Assembly: GCA_035048485.1 (NCBI GenBank)
Contig: CM068583.1
Location: 49,070,790 to 49,134,789 of the forward strand
DNA length: 64,000 nt
Source of the DNA: Pteria penguin
Lineage: Eukaryota; Mollusca; Bivalvia; Pterioida; Pteriidae
Direction: 5' to 3'
Under the pieces are notes generated by a model, which worked only from the letters and a program-made list of their open reading frames with translations, had not been told where the DNA came from and searched no databases. Of this stretch, positions 34,749-49,900 are shown in pieces. Every line of letters begins with the position of its first letter. Position 1 is the stretch's first letter. The translations under genes were made by a program, and so were the position numbers.

Positions 34749-34915
34749 CTAATAAAATCTTTTTCTTGAGTAGTCTGAATTTTTATTGAAAATGATGTAT
34801 CCTACAAGTCCACACACACAAAGGCCTACAATGGCCAAGAGAACAATAATGAATATTTTCCAGCCTGACATCCCACCGCCGGACATAAATGCTCCCTTAG
34901 GATCCTCCACATGAT
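34749..34915 (-). CDS. LMAN2: LMAN2 exon 9: transmembrane segment and KRFY tail
   Basis: DHVEDPKGAFMSGGGMSGWK, the hydrophobic helix, then NKNSDYSRKRFY and TAG at 34751-34749. Acceptor CTCTATTACAG. A 49-bp minisatellite begins 150 bp upstream of it. Confidence 0.96.
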
Positions 34916-37900
34916 CTGTAATAGAGCAGTATCCAGGGAATAAATCACACATAATTCTTCCTTTACATTTGAGAGATTTCTTTTATTACTTTCATAACAA
35001 AATTGTGACAAAATCATGACAGAAAGATAAAAACAACCAAAAAACCCTTTAAATCTCTCATATTTAACCTAGGTCCTCTGTAACAGTCTATTATGTTTTG
35101 GATGAGACAGTGTAACCTAGGTCCTCTGTAACAGTCTATTTATGTTTTGGATGAGACAGTGTAACCTAGGTCCTCTGTAACAGTCTATCTATGTTTTGGA
35201 TGAGACAGTGTAACCTAGGTCCTCTGTAACAGTCTATCTATGTTTTGGAAGAGACAGTGTAAGCTAGGTCCTCTGTAACAGTCTATCTATGTATTGGATT
35301 AGACGGTGTAACCTGGGTCCTCTGTAACAGTCTATTTATGTTTTGGATGAGACAGTACAACCTAGGTCCTTTGTAACAGTCTATCTATGTTTTGGATGAG
35401 ACAGTACAACCTAGGTCCTCTGTAACAGTCTATCTATGTTTTGGATGAGACAGTCTATCTATGTTTTGGATGAGACAGTGTAACCTAGGTCCTCTGTAAC
35501 AGTCTATCTATGTTTTGGACGAGACAGTGTAAAATAGGTTCTTTGTAACAGTCTATCTATGTTTTGGACGAGACAGTGTAACCTAGGTCCTCTGTATCAG
35601 TCTATCTATGTTTTGGATGAGACAGTACAACCTAGGTCCTCTGTAACAGTCTATCTATGTTTTGGATGAGACAGTGTAACCTAGGTCCTCTGTAACAGTC
35701 TATCTATGTTTTGGATGAGACAGTGTAACCTAGGTCCTCTGTAACAGTCTATCTATGTTTTGGATGAGACAGTGTACCCTAGGTCGTCTGTAACAGTCTA
35801 TCTATGTTTTGGATGAGACAGTGTAACCTAGGTCCTCTGTAACAGTCTATCTATGTTTTGGATGAGACAGTGTAACCTAGGTCCTCTGTAACAGTCTATT
35901 TATGTTTTGGATGAGACAGTGTAACCTAGGTCCTCTGTAACAGTCTATCTATGTTTTGGATGAGACAGTACAACCTAGGTCCTCTGTAACAGTCTATCTA
36001 TGTTTTGGATGAGACAGTGTAACCTAGGTCCTCTGTAACAGTCTATCTATGTTTTGGATGAGACAGTCTATCTATGTTTTGGATGAGACAGTGTAACCTA
36101 GGTCCTCTGTAACAGTCTATCTATGTTTTGGATGAGACAGTGTAACCTAGGTCCTCTGTAACGGTCTATCTATGTATTGGATTAGACGGTGTAACCTGGG
36201 TTCTCTGTAACAGTCTATTTATGTTTTGGATGAGACAGTACAACCTAGGTCCTCTGTAACAGTCTATCTATGTTTTGGATGAGACAGTGTAACCTAGGTC
36301 CTCTGTAACAGTCTATCTGTTTTGGATGAGACAGTGTAACCTAGGTCCTCTGTAACAGTCTATCTGTTTTGGATGAGACAGTGTAACCTAGGTCCTCTGT
36401 AACAGTCTATCTATGTATTGGATTAGACGGTGTAACCTGGGTCCTCTGTAACAGTCTATCTATGTATTGGATTAGACGGTGTAACCTGGGTCCTCTGTAA
36501 CAGTCTATTTATGTTTTGGATGAGACAGTACAACCTAGGTCCTCTGTAACTGTCTATCTATGTTTTGGACGAGACAGTGTAACCTAGGTTCTCTGTAACA
36601 GTCTATCTATGTTTTGGATGAGACAGTGCAACCTAGGTCCTCTGTAACAGTCTATCTATGTTTTGGATGAGACAGTACAACCTAGGTCCTCTGTAACAGT
36701 CTATCTATGTTTTGGATGAGACAGTGTAACCTAGGTCCTCTGTAACAGTCTATCTATGTTTTGGATTAGACAGTGTAACCTAGGTCCTCTGTAACAGTCT
36801 ATCTATGATTTGGATGAGACAGTGTGACCTAGGTCGTCTGTAACAGTCTATCTATGTTTTGGATGAGACAGTGTAACCTAGGTCCTCTGTAACAGTCTAT
36901 TTCTGTTTTGGATGAGACAGTGTAACCTAGGTCCTCTGCAACAGTCTATCTATGTTTTGGATGAGACAGTACAACCTAGGTCCTCTGTAACAGTCTATCT
37001 ATGTTTTGGATGAGACAGTGTAACCTAGGTCCTCTGTAACAGTCTATCTATGTTTTGGATGAGACAGTGTAGGTCCTCTGTAACAGTCTATCTATGTTTT
37101 GGATGAGACAGTGTAACCTAGGTCCTCTGTAACAGTCTATCTATGTTTTGGATGAAACAGTGTAGGTCCTCTGTAACAGTCTATCTATGTTTTGGATGAG
37201 ACAGTGTAACCTAGGTCCTCTGTAACAGTCTATCTATGTTTTGGATGAGACAGTGTAACCTAGGTCCTCTGTAACGGTCTATCTATGTATTGGATGAGAC
37301 AGTACAACCTAGGTCCTCTGTAACAGTCTATCTGTTTTGGATGAGACAGTGTAACCTAGGTCCTCTGTAACAGTCTATCTATGTTTTGGATGAGACAGTC
37401 TATCTATGTTTTGGATGAGACAGTGTAACCTAGGTCCTCTGTAACAGTCTATCTATGTTTTGGATGAGACAGTGTAACCTAGGTCCTCTGTAACAGTCTA
37501 TCTATGTTTTGGATGAGACAGTGTAACCTAGGTCCTCTGTAACAGTCTATCTATGTTTTGGATGAGACAGTGTAACCTAGGTCCTCTGTAACAGTCTATT
37601 TATGTTTTGGATGAGACAGTGTAACCTAGGTCCTCTGTAAGAGTCTGTCTATGTTTTGGATGAGACAGTGTAACCTAGGTCCTCTGTAACAGTCTATCTA
37701 TGTTTTGGATGAGACAGTGTAACCTAGGTCCTCTGTAACAGTCTATCTATGTTTTGGATGAGACAAGGTAACCTAGGTCCTCTGTAACAGTCTATCTATG
37801 TTTTGGATGAGACAGTACAACCTAGGTCCTCTGTAACAGTCTATCTATGTTTTGGATGAGACAGTGTAACCTAGGTCCTCTGTAACAGTCTATCTATGTT

Positions 37901-40900
37901 TTGGATGAGACAGTGTAACCTAGGTCCTCTGTAACAGTCTATGTATGTTTTGGACGAGACAGTACAACCTAGGTCCTCTGTAACAGTCTATCTATGTTTT
38001 GGACGAGACAGTGTAACCTAGGTCCTCTGTAACAGTCTATCTATGTTTTGGATGAGACAGTGTAACCTAGGTCCTCTGTAACAGTCTATCTATGTTTTGG
38101 ATGAGACAGTGTAACCTAGGTCCTCTGTAACAGTCTATCTATGTTTTGGATGAGACAGTGTAACCTAGGTCCTCTGTAACAGTCTATTTATGTTTTGGAC
38201 GAGACAGTACAACCTAGGTCCTCTGTAACAGTCTATCTATGGTTTGGATGAGACAGTGTAACCCATGTCCTCTGTAACAGTATATCTGTTTTGGATGAGA
38301 AAGTGTAACCTATGTCCTCTGTAACAGTCAACAGTAATACATTAAAGATCCCTCAAGATCCTCTGGGTGAGTCCACTGCATAGACAATCTTTTTAGGCAA
38401 TGCATTAGACATGTGCATAACCATCTCAATTAAATGACCTTTGTTTGATGTTTATATAATTAAGAATAAACATCAAACATACTTTGTACTACATTAATCT
38501 AAAATGAAGTCTTAAATAGTCACAGAATATAACATTTTCAGCAGAGACAGACAAAAGCTAAAATATTCATACATATGTATTAAGTATATCTGGAAACCCT
38601 TCTTTCAAATTTATAAGATTGTTATAATTCATGAAAAGCATAAAAATAATTGAAAAGCTAATATCTGCAAAAGATTTTTTGTTATATATTGGACCTTATA
38701 CAGTTAACAAACAAGAGCAATGCCTAGCATGGCATCCCCTCACATGGTAGCAAAATCCACGGTACTAAATTGACTTCTATCTTTGGCCTTTTAACCCCAA
38801 AACCAGTAGGGATTTACCTCTCATTTTACTTACGGTATATGAGAAGTATGAACCAAATGGGACCAAAATTGTGATCTCTAAAGTGTCTACAAAGTTTTGT
38901 TACAGACACCTACACCCTAACACACACAGACAATACTATTACATATACTATATCCCTCATCCCTGCAGGTTTCTACATTTCACTTAAAGTACAAAAACTT
39001 GAACTGTTCTTACAGGAAAAATACTTTCAAAGGCAGCAAAGTGGTACAAAATCAAATTGGATCATTGTCAACTATAATGTGAAGTATGAAGCCTATCTAT
39101 GTGATTTTATATAACATAAATCTTGGTCAAGGTCACAGTAAATCCTTGATCTTGAAGGTATGACCTTAGATCAAGAAGATAACACACTTTTGTGCCATGG
39201 GTAACAATCACTTATTGTTGAAATAACAATAACATTTCAGAGTCGCTGTATCAATATTTCAAATTAAATGTGCCATAATTAATGATAGAAATATCAGACA
39301 GCTAGCTTCTGTTTTCATGCACTACTGCAAATAAAATCTTCCTTCGTGAAAAATTAAATTCAAGTCCATTCAGGTGTTCAGGAAAGTTGTAACAACACAA
39401 TGATAGTCAGAGCTGCAAACAGTTTTACTGTCCAAGAGCCATAACATTTGAAAATGAAAGAACCAATAGTCTTGAGGGTAAAAATTGCATAAACAAATGC
39501 ATCTGTTAAACTTATATATAACCATAACATTTCCCTAAATATCTTCATATTGTGATTTTATACTGTGCAATTGTCATTAAATCCCATCAAGGATTTGGCA
39601 AGAGTTGTGATGATAGATAGATGGACACAGTGACTTTGTTTGCAGGAGATATAATGAGTACTACTGATTACATTAGCAACCATAAAAAGCTAAGTGTTAG
39701 ACCAATCCAATTAATCATTTAGCTACTTGTGGTACATCTTAACTAAATAACATTTTGTTTTCTCCATATGCCAATGAAAAAACATAAAATGCTAAAAACA
39801 GTATGGCCAGATTAAACATTTTTACAAGGTAAAACAAGGCTTACAGACACATGAAAAGCTAAAGACAATGTCAGTCTTAGCAAAACTTACGTTTGATTTA
39901 CAGGATATTCGGTCTGGTAAGTCTGTAGGTTATACCTGACCGAATGAATTCTTACCTGACCGACAAAAAATGCAGTAAACACATACAAATGGAACATTTA
40001 TGGTTTGATTTATTTCTAAATGTATCACTCTCTTGAGAATATAAACAAAGTCCTTCCAGACATTACTTTGCTTCCTAAAGTCGTCACAGAATTCATCATT
40101 ATCTTTGTCTACATAAAAATCGTCAAAAAGCACCACGTCATCATCATTTCAATAACTGTACTGACCCTCATATTACTGCACCCTTTAATAAATTTGTTTT
40201 GCCCAGTAAGGGATAATTCTGATTTTCCGAAAAAAGTTGCAATGATGGAGCATGACTTGGTACCATCATTCGCATTGTATGTCAACCATGGCCTACCATC
40301 CTTCCACTTGTCAAGAAAATTCCTTGCTTGTGGTTTTTTTTTTATTTTTTTTATTTTTCAATCCTCTCTACATTTGACATTTTTTTATTCTTTCGTTCAG
40401 TGGCTTCCTTGGGACAGTTCCTTCCACGTATTTTAGTTTAAAATATATAATGAATATCAGATGTCCGCAAAACGTGAGTCAAAGAACAGTAATTAACGAG
40501 AGCCGTGATTGGCTGATGTGATGTAGGGAGAGAGGGACTACTATTGCAATGTATCAGGAGCTGTGACTGGATGAAATTATTTGATCAATCTATAAATAAA
40601 GATTGATTCTGCTGCAGAATCATGAATTTTTATCTCATTTCGCTGCTGTAAAACTTTTATGACATAAAAAGGGGTTGTTTACATTTGAATTTTGGCAAAT
40701 TTGTGGGTATGACCCCCTTCCAGCATGATTTTCTCGAAATTAAGGTGGATAACCTATGGTAAACTGTTAAAATTCTGATAGAGGAGGGTCTGACAAACAT
40801 TTTGATATGTGGATTATATACAGCTAAAATGTAGGATGTTGTGTAAATCTTGCTGGAAGTTGGGTAATTTAACATGGGACCCTATAAAAAATAGAATTAC

Positions 40901-43900
40901 TATGCTTTGACCCACGCTGAGCGCAAAGGCATAATGCAGTTGTAGAGCGTAATGAAGAAAACCAGTCACTGATGCGATACAGGACCATCGGTAAGGAAAA
41001 TACAAAAATTTTATCGAACCGAAGCGAAGCTTACTGGATTTGTCCAACAGTAAGGTGGGGTTTCGATATGACTGCAATGTGGCCAGATTAGATGCACTTA
41101 CAATCTATAGAATGGAATTGTCCACAATCTAGCAAATGCTGTCATTTTGAATCATCATAAAGTTACTTGTAGATATAAACCTAAAGTTTAATATATAATC
41201 ACAATACAAAAGTATTTAGTACCATTAGTATATAAATAATTTACCTCTTGGTGATGCAAAGAAATCAGCAGATGGTAATCCCATATAATCTGTACTTTCT
41301 CCTTTCTAAACAGAAAAGATCAATGCCCATGATATTCATGTACATACATATATTGAAACCTTTTTTTCATTCTGAAAATATCTCTACAATGTCATATATA
41401 GGTATATACCTTTTTTTGGAGTACTGTAATACATACAAGCCAGAACATATCTTAAACAAGGATTGAAAAGTTAGTGTGAATTAAAAAAAGTGGTACATGT
41501 TGAATGGAAATTAATCATTTCAATAGGAGAATAACTATTTTGTATTTGACTATTCAGAAATGTTTTTCAATCAATGTACAACTTGAAAGTAATTTGTGTA
41601 CTGTGACTGTGGCACTCACAGCAATGAACCATGATGATAAACATTCACTGAGCAATGAGAAGAATCAGTGGTGAGACCAGGTGACCAGGAGAAGTATGCA
41701 TCATCAGATGGCACAAACATTACAACACTGTTGTCGTGTGAAGTGAAAGTGAACTGACATACCATAGAAGGTGTCTCACAGCCACACAACATCAGAACAG
41801 GAATATAACAGCTCACAAGTCAACTCTACCCTTCATACTTTTTGTAAGTTCCACACAAGAGAATAAGCAAGACAATGTTATAAGAATTATCTTTATAGGT
41901 TTTCAAATGCATTGTCAAGAAAATCACTAGAATAGAAGTGTGTGGATTCTTTTAAATGAATACCATTTTGGCATTTATAAATTAAATGTGCTCACCTTTT
42001 CTAATGAATCTAATTCATATACTTTAACTGATATAATATCATGATTATCTGAAAACGAGAGCAAATGAAAATTAAAAGAAAATATTTCAGTATGACATAT
42101 TTAAATTCAATGTGCAAAATCGGTCTTAAAATACATTAAAATTTTAAGTTTCCAATTTAAGTAAATCAAATATCAAATGTACTGTAAAATTTGAGAAAAC
42201 AGAACTGCCTCTGGAATGTCACTGAAGTTGGGTTTTCATGGTATTTTGGTTTATAGAAAAATACAATTTCTGAATAAAAATCTGCTTCCAAAGTTATTTT
42301 CATTTAGCCCATCTACTAACCAATGCACTACATAAATTACATCCTAAGAGTAGTGTATGATTAAGAGGCCATTTCCAAATTTTGTTTCTTTTATAATGAG
42401 AAACTGCTACGAACGGTATGGCTGGAATGCAAAGTACATTCGAAAAAAGGTCAAGATCATAAGGTCAGAAGTCATAGAATCAATTAAAAGCACTCGTCAT
42501 AAAAAAAACTATATATAAAGTATCAAAGCCCTATCCCTCTTAATTCAAAAGATATAGCCAAGGTCAAAGTTTCTTCAAAGTAAGTTAAAGTACAAAGTCA
42601 AGGTCACTAGGTAACAGTCATGACATAATTTTAAAGCTCTGGTCATAAGGAATCTATGTCTGAAGTATTATGTTTATACTCTTCTTAGTTACTGAGATTT
42701 TGCTTCAACTAGAAACTTTAACCAAAATGTTGACAGACAGATAGACGAAGGGACACACTGCGCAATATCTATAGACACAAATTGCTTTGCAATCTGGCTA
42801 ATAACAACTTTAAATTTCATTTGTATTCATGTGCTTTTTATGATAATTTTAGGGATTTCAAACTGAAATTGAAAACTCAGAAGACTAGTGAATTTAGCTA
42901 TGACAGTAAGAAAATTCATAGAGCATATCCAGTTTGAAATCTATAGTCAACTCTATATAACATTATAATATGCCATGATACATCAGCACACTTTTGAGTA
43001 CATGTATATTACAGTCTCCATCAATGCAAAATAAAGTATTTTAAAGAGCGGATTATATTCAGTGAAAAACATATCGCTGGCAATGTCACTAATATTCCAG
43101 AATTTATTGACATACATGTGTATTTCAGTGTTGAGGACATAAAGTGTTCACAGAGATGATGAAATCTTGAACAAGATGCAGGTCATTTGGACTGGCATCC
43201 TCATCATTTTTGCAGGTCCGAATGAAAGTTTGCCAGTCCGAAGAATGTGAGAAGTTCGGGAATTTACAATTTCAAAATATATGTGAAGTTAAATAAATAA
43301 TTTGTTTACTCTGAACTATCTTAATTCATTCAAGTGTAGATAGTTGATTTTAGTTATATTCCATTTAAAAAATAATTTCATTCAACAAACTCTCATTCTC
43401 CTTTTCATCTTGCTCGCACTCAGACTCGTCCTCACTTTCACTCTCTGACTCATCCTCTATCTCACACTCCTTCTCACTCCCTATGTCTTGTTTGTTCACT
43501 GTCCCCGTGGTTTGTACAGTCTCTTCAATCTTGGAGGACATACACTGACATCGATACAGATCTTACATGTCATCCCTTCCCCTCCTCAAACAATAACTAA
43601 TTCCTCCCCTTCCCAAGACTGTTTAAATTCCCGAGTAATCCTGTTTTTCTTGTATTTTGCAGCCTTGTTTTATGCCCCTTCCATGGGAAGCTTTCTTTTC
43701 TGGTCCAGTTTATTCCCAAACATGAATTTGATGAGCCAAGCTTCCATTTTTACCTTCAATGTCAATACAACGCTTGTATAGTGAAATAATATACAGAGGT
43801 TTAAGGTAAATGTGTAATCGATCCAGATTATCAAAGAGCGCATTTACCAAAACGAAAATTTGTGGTCAGAATTGATGACGGACATTTGGACCAGTTTTGA

Positions 43901-46900
43901 CAAAAACTTTGCCGGTCACCGCCCACTTATACTGGTCATGCCATCTGGATCCGCAGATTTCAGCATCTCTGTGTTCATTACTATCATTGTCTACAATGAA
44001 TCAGTTAGGTGGAATCGGGGTAATAAATACACCGACATCAAACATATGAAGCTTAATCGTTTGTTATTGCCCCAAGTAACTTAACAATGTACTGTCAACT
44101 GCTTTTTCAAACTTTACCTTAACAATAAAATGGCACAGAATAAAATTATTTTCTAAAAATAGTAAAAATACCAGCTAACTCTCCTGTGGCAGCACTTGCT
44201 CCAAAGAAATATCCTATAGGTAGCTTGACACCATGTACAACAAAACACTCTTTCCATCCATTTTTTCCATCAACATCTATAGAAACCTAAAGAGAAGAAT
44301 TGTCGCATTAGACTGAGAGTAAATCCATAAAACCTTATAAATCTAGTCATTACACTGAGAGATTTTACAAAAGTTAAACCAATAAAATTATACACCCTCT
44401 AGGTAACATTGATGGTTTACTTGTTAAAATACATGAAACACTGATAAATCTTATCTAAACACTGTATGAATTCTGAGACTAAAATCCAACATTTTCCAGT
44501 GATCACCACTTCCACAATTAGTGGCAGATCTAATTAGAATGAAACACTTTAATCTTTTTATATGACATTTTTAGATGGAGTGGATCATGGTACTGCTCTG
44601 TCTGTCTGTCTAAGGACACCTTGTGTACATGATAAAGACTAAATCATACACACTCAGGTGTGTGTGTTTAAACTTGGTACATTTAGTAAGAGGAAGATGC
44701 TTGCCATTGAAAAATAATGAGTGAACATCTGAAATTATTCTTATAACAGATTCAAATAAATCAACTCCACATAAACCATGTCATCTTTTAATTTTGGCTG
44801 TTCTATAGAAAGCAGCCCAATATGTTTCATATTTCATATATATAAGAAAATACAAAGCAATGCTAACTGTACACTTCTGCAGATATAGCACTAAAAGATT
44901 CCAATTACATATTTGCAAATTTTGCACAAATACTAAAATTTCACCCTGAACCATTGTTAAAGTGATTTTATTTCTTTCATGTATACCAGACAATATACAG
45001 AATGGAAAGCATTATCACCTTGATGAATAGTAAAAGATGTTTATCTTACTTTTAGTACATTATCTTGATATCTGATAGCAGCATAAGTATCATGATCCTT
45101 GTTTCTGAATTTGGCTTCACATCCTGCCAGTTCTGTATGTGTTCCATCTCTGTCATGGTCGTAATGTAGAGATCCATTATTTACCATAGCTGATACATAT
45201 GGATGTTCATGCTGTATTTATAAAAAACAATATTTAACATGAACTAGTGCCCAGATGTACAATACATGATAAAATCAATATTTTGACTGGTAAAGTCTAC
45301 TTTTCCTGATAAAGTTATTCACTTTTGATACACTTTAAAGTATTTGTTTTTCCTTCCACTTACTGTTATAAAAAAGTAAAATGGAGGTTACAAAATGAAA
45401 GAACTTGAAAGTCCTCAAGGTCAGAATTGCATGGTCAAGTGTATCAAAGGTAATAAAGTTGTGATCCACCAAGAGATCACACACCAAGCGTGTAATGTTA
45501 AGATCAGTATTGACAAAAACACGGTCTGCGCACAGGTGCTCGTTTTCATATAAACAATGGCTCCACCCTGTACGTCTCCGTCTCGTACTATATAGTTATC
45601 TCATTCTCTCTTATCACTTTTGATCTTGAAAGTAGTGTGAAATTAGCAATCTGGACAGTCTCCCGCTGTACATGTACATTTGGGGAAAACCACGTCTACA
45701 CATGTAGATCTATAAATAACTAGCTATTTTTAGTAGCATTACACATCAACAACTACCAAGACGTTTGTTTATCGTTGTGACGAGAAGATTGCAGAGTACT
45801 TTGAATTCCACTGCTATAAAAAGAAGCGATATTCTCAAGTTTTATTAATTATAATACAACGGATACTAGTACGGACTAGTAGTGTACTTCTTAAGGCACA
45901 GCTACACAATAATGTCAATCGTACTTTTTCGGGACTTTCCATCGAGTATTCGGAAAGACTGCATGTCCTCCAGCGCATGAATATAACTCGTCTAAATCGA
46001 TGGAATAACGGCACATCTATTTTCTCATCTGATCAAACTTATCTTGTATTGACTTGTACAATATGAACTATAAGTACTAAAAGTAAATCTAATCACGCTT
46101 TTTCTAAATATCGACGCACTATTTATACACGAGGAGGTATTTTCTGCATTCCACGCGTTCACCACAGCATATTGTAATGACTTGGGTGTGTCTGGAATTG
46201 CTATGCAATTCCGACCAAAAATCATGGATTAAAAATTCTACTCATGTAATCATGTGGTAAAGTTGGTAACCCTGTAGTGATTGAGATCAATGATGAATAA
46301 AGCGTACTTATGCAGATGTTGATGAATATAAGATCAAAACATTGAGTAATATCAAAACATTAACTCAGAGGTACTTTATTCAGTACAAAATATTATCTAG
46401 AAGTAAAGTAAATCTCACATTATGTGGTCCATTGTGGTTACTATATGTATCAAAGAATATAGCCAAGCCTGTGAAGAAATCTTTGTTACCAAACACTGGT
46501 CCTGAAATAATACATATATATATATATGTACACTAATTCGATATATCATTCAAATTCATTCATTGGATTCTTTACTTTTGCAAACAGTTTCACCATTTTG
46601 TTTTCTATCTACATGCTAAAATACTGGAAGCCCCAAAAGTATCATCACCGTTTGTATGTTAACGCCCATTAATTCATTTTATTATCAAATTCTACTGGCT
46701 GTATGGATGCATGCATCTTGAATGTGTATGTTAAGAACACTTAAAATATAAGCTCTTCTTGAAAGCAAGACAATATCAGAGCTCCAATACATGTAATGTA
46801 TAGAATTAATTTGTGATGGTGCTTTCAATAACTTTATATCAGTCTGTGTTTGATACACATCTCCTTAACAACAGCAAATACATATTTATTCATACTATAT

Positions 46901-49900
46901 TTACTGATGCTTGAGGCTGTAATGAAATAGAATTAGGCTAACTACCATTACTGAGTTGTTGAATAAAGACTCTACGGTAAGGTAACAGACTGTAGCTATT
47001 GATGGCAAACCTACCATCCTAAAACAAGAGGCCCAAGTGGGCCTATATCGCTCACCTGAGTACCTAGATGATCAGTCATGCATGAAGGAAGAATTCATTT
47101 ATTTTTGCATTAATGTGACGAAGTCAACACAGATGTTGAAAATATGTCAAATTTTATTTCAGGCTAGAATAAAAAACAACACTTTTTTGCACATCCATTC
47201 AGGTGATTTTGATATTAAGCATTTCCTTTGTCTCTGCAAGAAGTCATTCAGGGCAACAAGTTAGTCATTTTCTTTAGGTGGGGCCTTTTGTTGACTGATT
47301 TCAAGTCTGGGTCATGAACAACAATTGTTTCAAATATTGTCCAGATCTAACTTAAAATTGCCTATTTCATATGCTGAGTGTTGAGAAACATCTAAAAACT
47401 TATTTAGATGTGTAAAGAAATGAAAAAAAATTTTTGACCACAGCTGGATTTGAACCGCTACTCTCCATATTTCAATTACCAAGTGGTATATGTACCATTG
47501 TGAGAACTGCTTTTTAGACATGGTGGCATTATCTGTTAACCAATTTGGATGAAATTTACCAAATTGATAGAGGACCTTTAGTACTTCATGTATTCCATGT
47601 TTCATTAAAATCTTTCATGTGGTATAACAGCAGAAGTGAAAAATGTGATTGAATTGTTCCTATACACCCTCATTTGGAAGTCTTAAAATATTCATAGAAA
47701 ATCCAAAAATTGAGATATTGACAAAATTCTTTCAAAGTAACAATCCTTACCATAATTATGATCACAATAGTCTATAAGAAATCATCATTATCAATTAACT
47801 AGGAAATATGACACTTTTTTTCTGCATTGAATCACCAAGTCCAAAGAAATGTCGAAAAAAAATTCTAAAATTTGATTTTGGAAGGGAACCAAAATGACAA
47901 AACGTCTTCACTCATCCCTCTAGATCATTTCTATGCATTTTGTTTGTCTCTGTATTCAGCCCGTATAAAAAAGAATATTGTTAAAGGAGGGAACTCTTTT
48001 GTGACCTACTTTTGACTATGGTGGCGCCACCTGTAAAGAGGTCTGGACGAAAACAACAGAATTTGAAGAGGATCATAAGTGACTTATTTCTACCAAGATT
48101 TATTAAAATCCTTCAAACAGTTTTGTAGAAAAAGTTGAAAATGTGAAAAATGGCCAACCCCCCCCCCTTTTTTGGAAGTCTTAAACGTAAAATTCCTAAT
48201 TTCATATGTTGAGTGTTGAGAAACATCTAAAAACTTATTTAGATGTGTAAAAAAAAAAAAAAATTTTTGACCACAGCTGGATTTGAACCGCTACTCTCCA
48301 TATTTCAATTACCAAGTGGTATATGTACCATTGTGAGAACTGCTTTTTAGACATAGTGGCATTATCTGTTAATCAATTTGGATGAAATTTACCCAATTGA
48401 TAGAGGACTTTTAGTACTTCATGTATTCCATCTTTCATTAAAATCTTTCATGTGGCTTTGTAGAAAAAGTTGAAAATGTGAAAAATGGCCACCCCCCCCC
48501 CTTTTTTTTTTGGAAGTCTTAAAAAATTCATAAAAATCCATAAATTGAGATAATGACAAAATTCTTTCAGAATAATATTCCTTACTACAATTATGATCAA
48601 AATAGTCATTAAGAAATCATCAATATCAATTAACTGAAAAACATGACACTTTTCTTCATTGAAATGACTAAGTCCAGAAACACGTCAAAAAAGCGTAAAT
48701 TTCTATTTGACGGATCTTAACCCCAAACACAATTTTAATAACCCATCTTTATAAAATGTTGAAATGCAATTAGTTTCCCCATTTATGTACTGGTTCTGGA
48801 GAAGAAGATGTTTGAAGAGGGGTACCCTTTTGGGCACTTTTGGTCCCGCCCTGGATCCACCCCTGAGGGAATCTGGATCCCGAACACAATTTTAGTAGGG
48901 GACCGTTAGTACATCATTTACACAAAGTTTGATCCAAATCTGCAATGTAGTTCCAGAGAAGAAGTCGAAAATGTGAGAAAGTTAACGACGGACAACGACG
49001 ACGGATGGCGCACTATGACTATAGCTCACTTGAGCCTTTGGCTCAAAGGAGCTAAAAAAAACTACCTTAAATTTTTTCGTGCATGTGTACAGATATTCCA
49101 TATAATTCCATACCTAGCTGATTTCTTTCTTTTGCATACCACACTGCAAAACCATCACCAAACAAGTTTTTTCCCGATCCATGAACTTTAAACTGTATAT
49201 GTAGTTCCCAGTTTTTCATAAAACATGGCTGAAAGAAAAACAAACATTCTCTGCCATGTGACATACAAATATAAACATAAGAATATTCCACAAATAAAGG
49301 GTGCATTATGGCCCTGCCTCAGGTCCCCAGAGACCAAAGCCCATCTCAAGAACTTTGATATAACATCATTAGATCAGTTGTATTTACACTGGCTTAAAGA
49401 AGTTGCGCACACAAATTTTTTTAACCTGCCTATTTGACCCTCACAAAAGCAGTGGACTCCCCACCTGAAGCAAAGGTGCACAAAGTCTAAGCGATACCCT
49501 TAAATGTACCAGGATCAGATAATTTGTATCTGTGATGATTTAGAAACAGAAGCAGAGACAAGACTTTTTTATCCCATCCATATGTCGCTCCCCAGGGGTC
49601 AATTCAAAATTTGAAACTTAGGTTCACAACTGCAAGTGATACCATTTTATATGACCATCAGATCATTTGTTTGTGTAATGGTTAAAGATGACAAGTGTGC
49701 AGACACAATCGTGCAGACAGATACACATACCTGCCAAACCTAGAAGATGTTAACAGGAACAGCAGGGGGTCAGGGGGTGCAACGCCCCTGCCGCTGAGAA
49801 AATTTTTCAATTTTTGACCATAAAATGACCTTACAGACTGACAGTTATTAACAAATTCCACGGAGAAAAGAATAAGAGATTATACAGCTTTATCAACACT

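Noticed and set aside
724..38330. Regular repeat arrays as possible CRISPR
   Set aside because: Units are directly adjacent with no unique spacers, and the DNA is clearly eukaryotic.
40020..40436. 138-codon plus-strand frame
   Set aside because: It is the opposite strand of the zinc-finger fragment at 40148-40336; the minus strand gives the recognisable pattern.
41616..41816. 66-codon minus frame in LMAN2 intron 7, considered as an alternative exon
   Set aside because: No convincing acceptor in the right phase and no lectin similarity.
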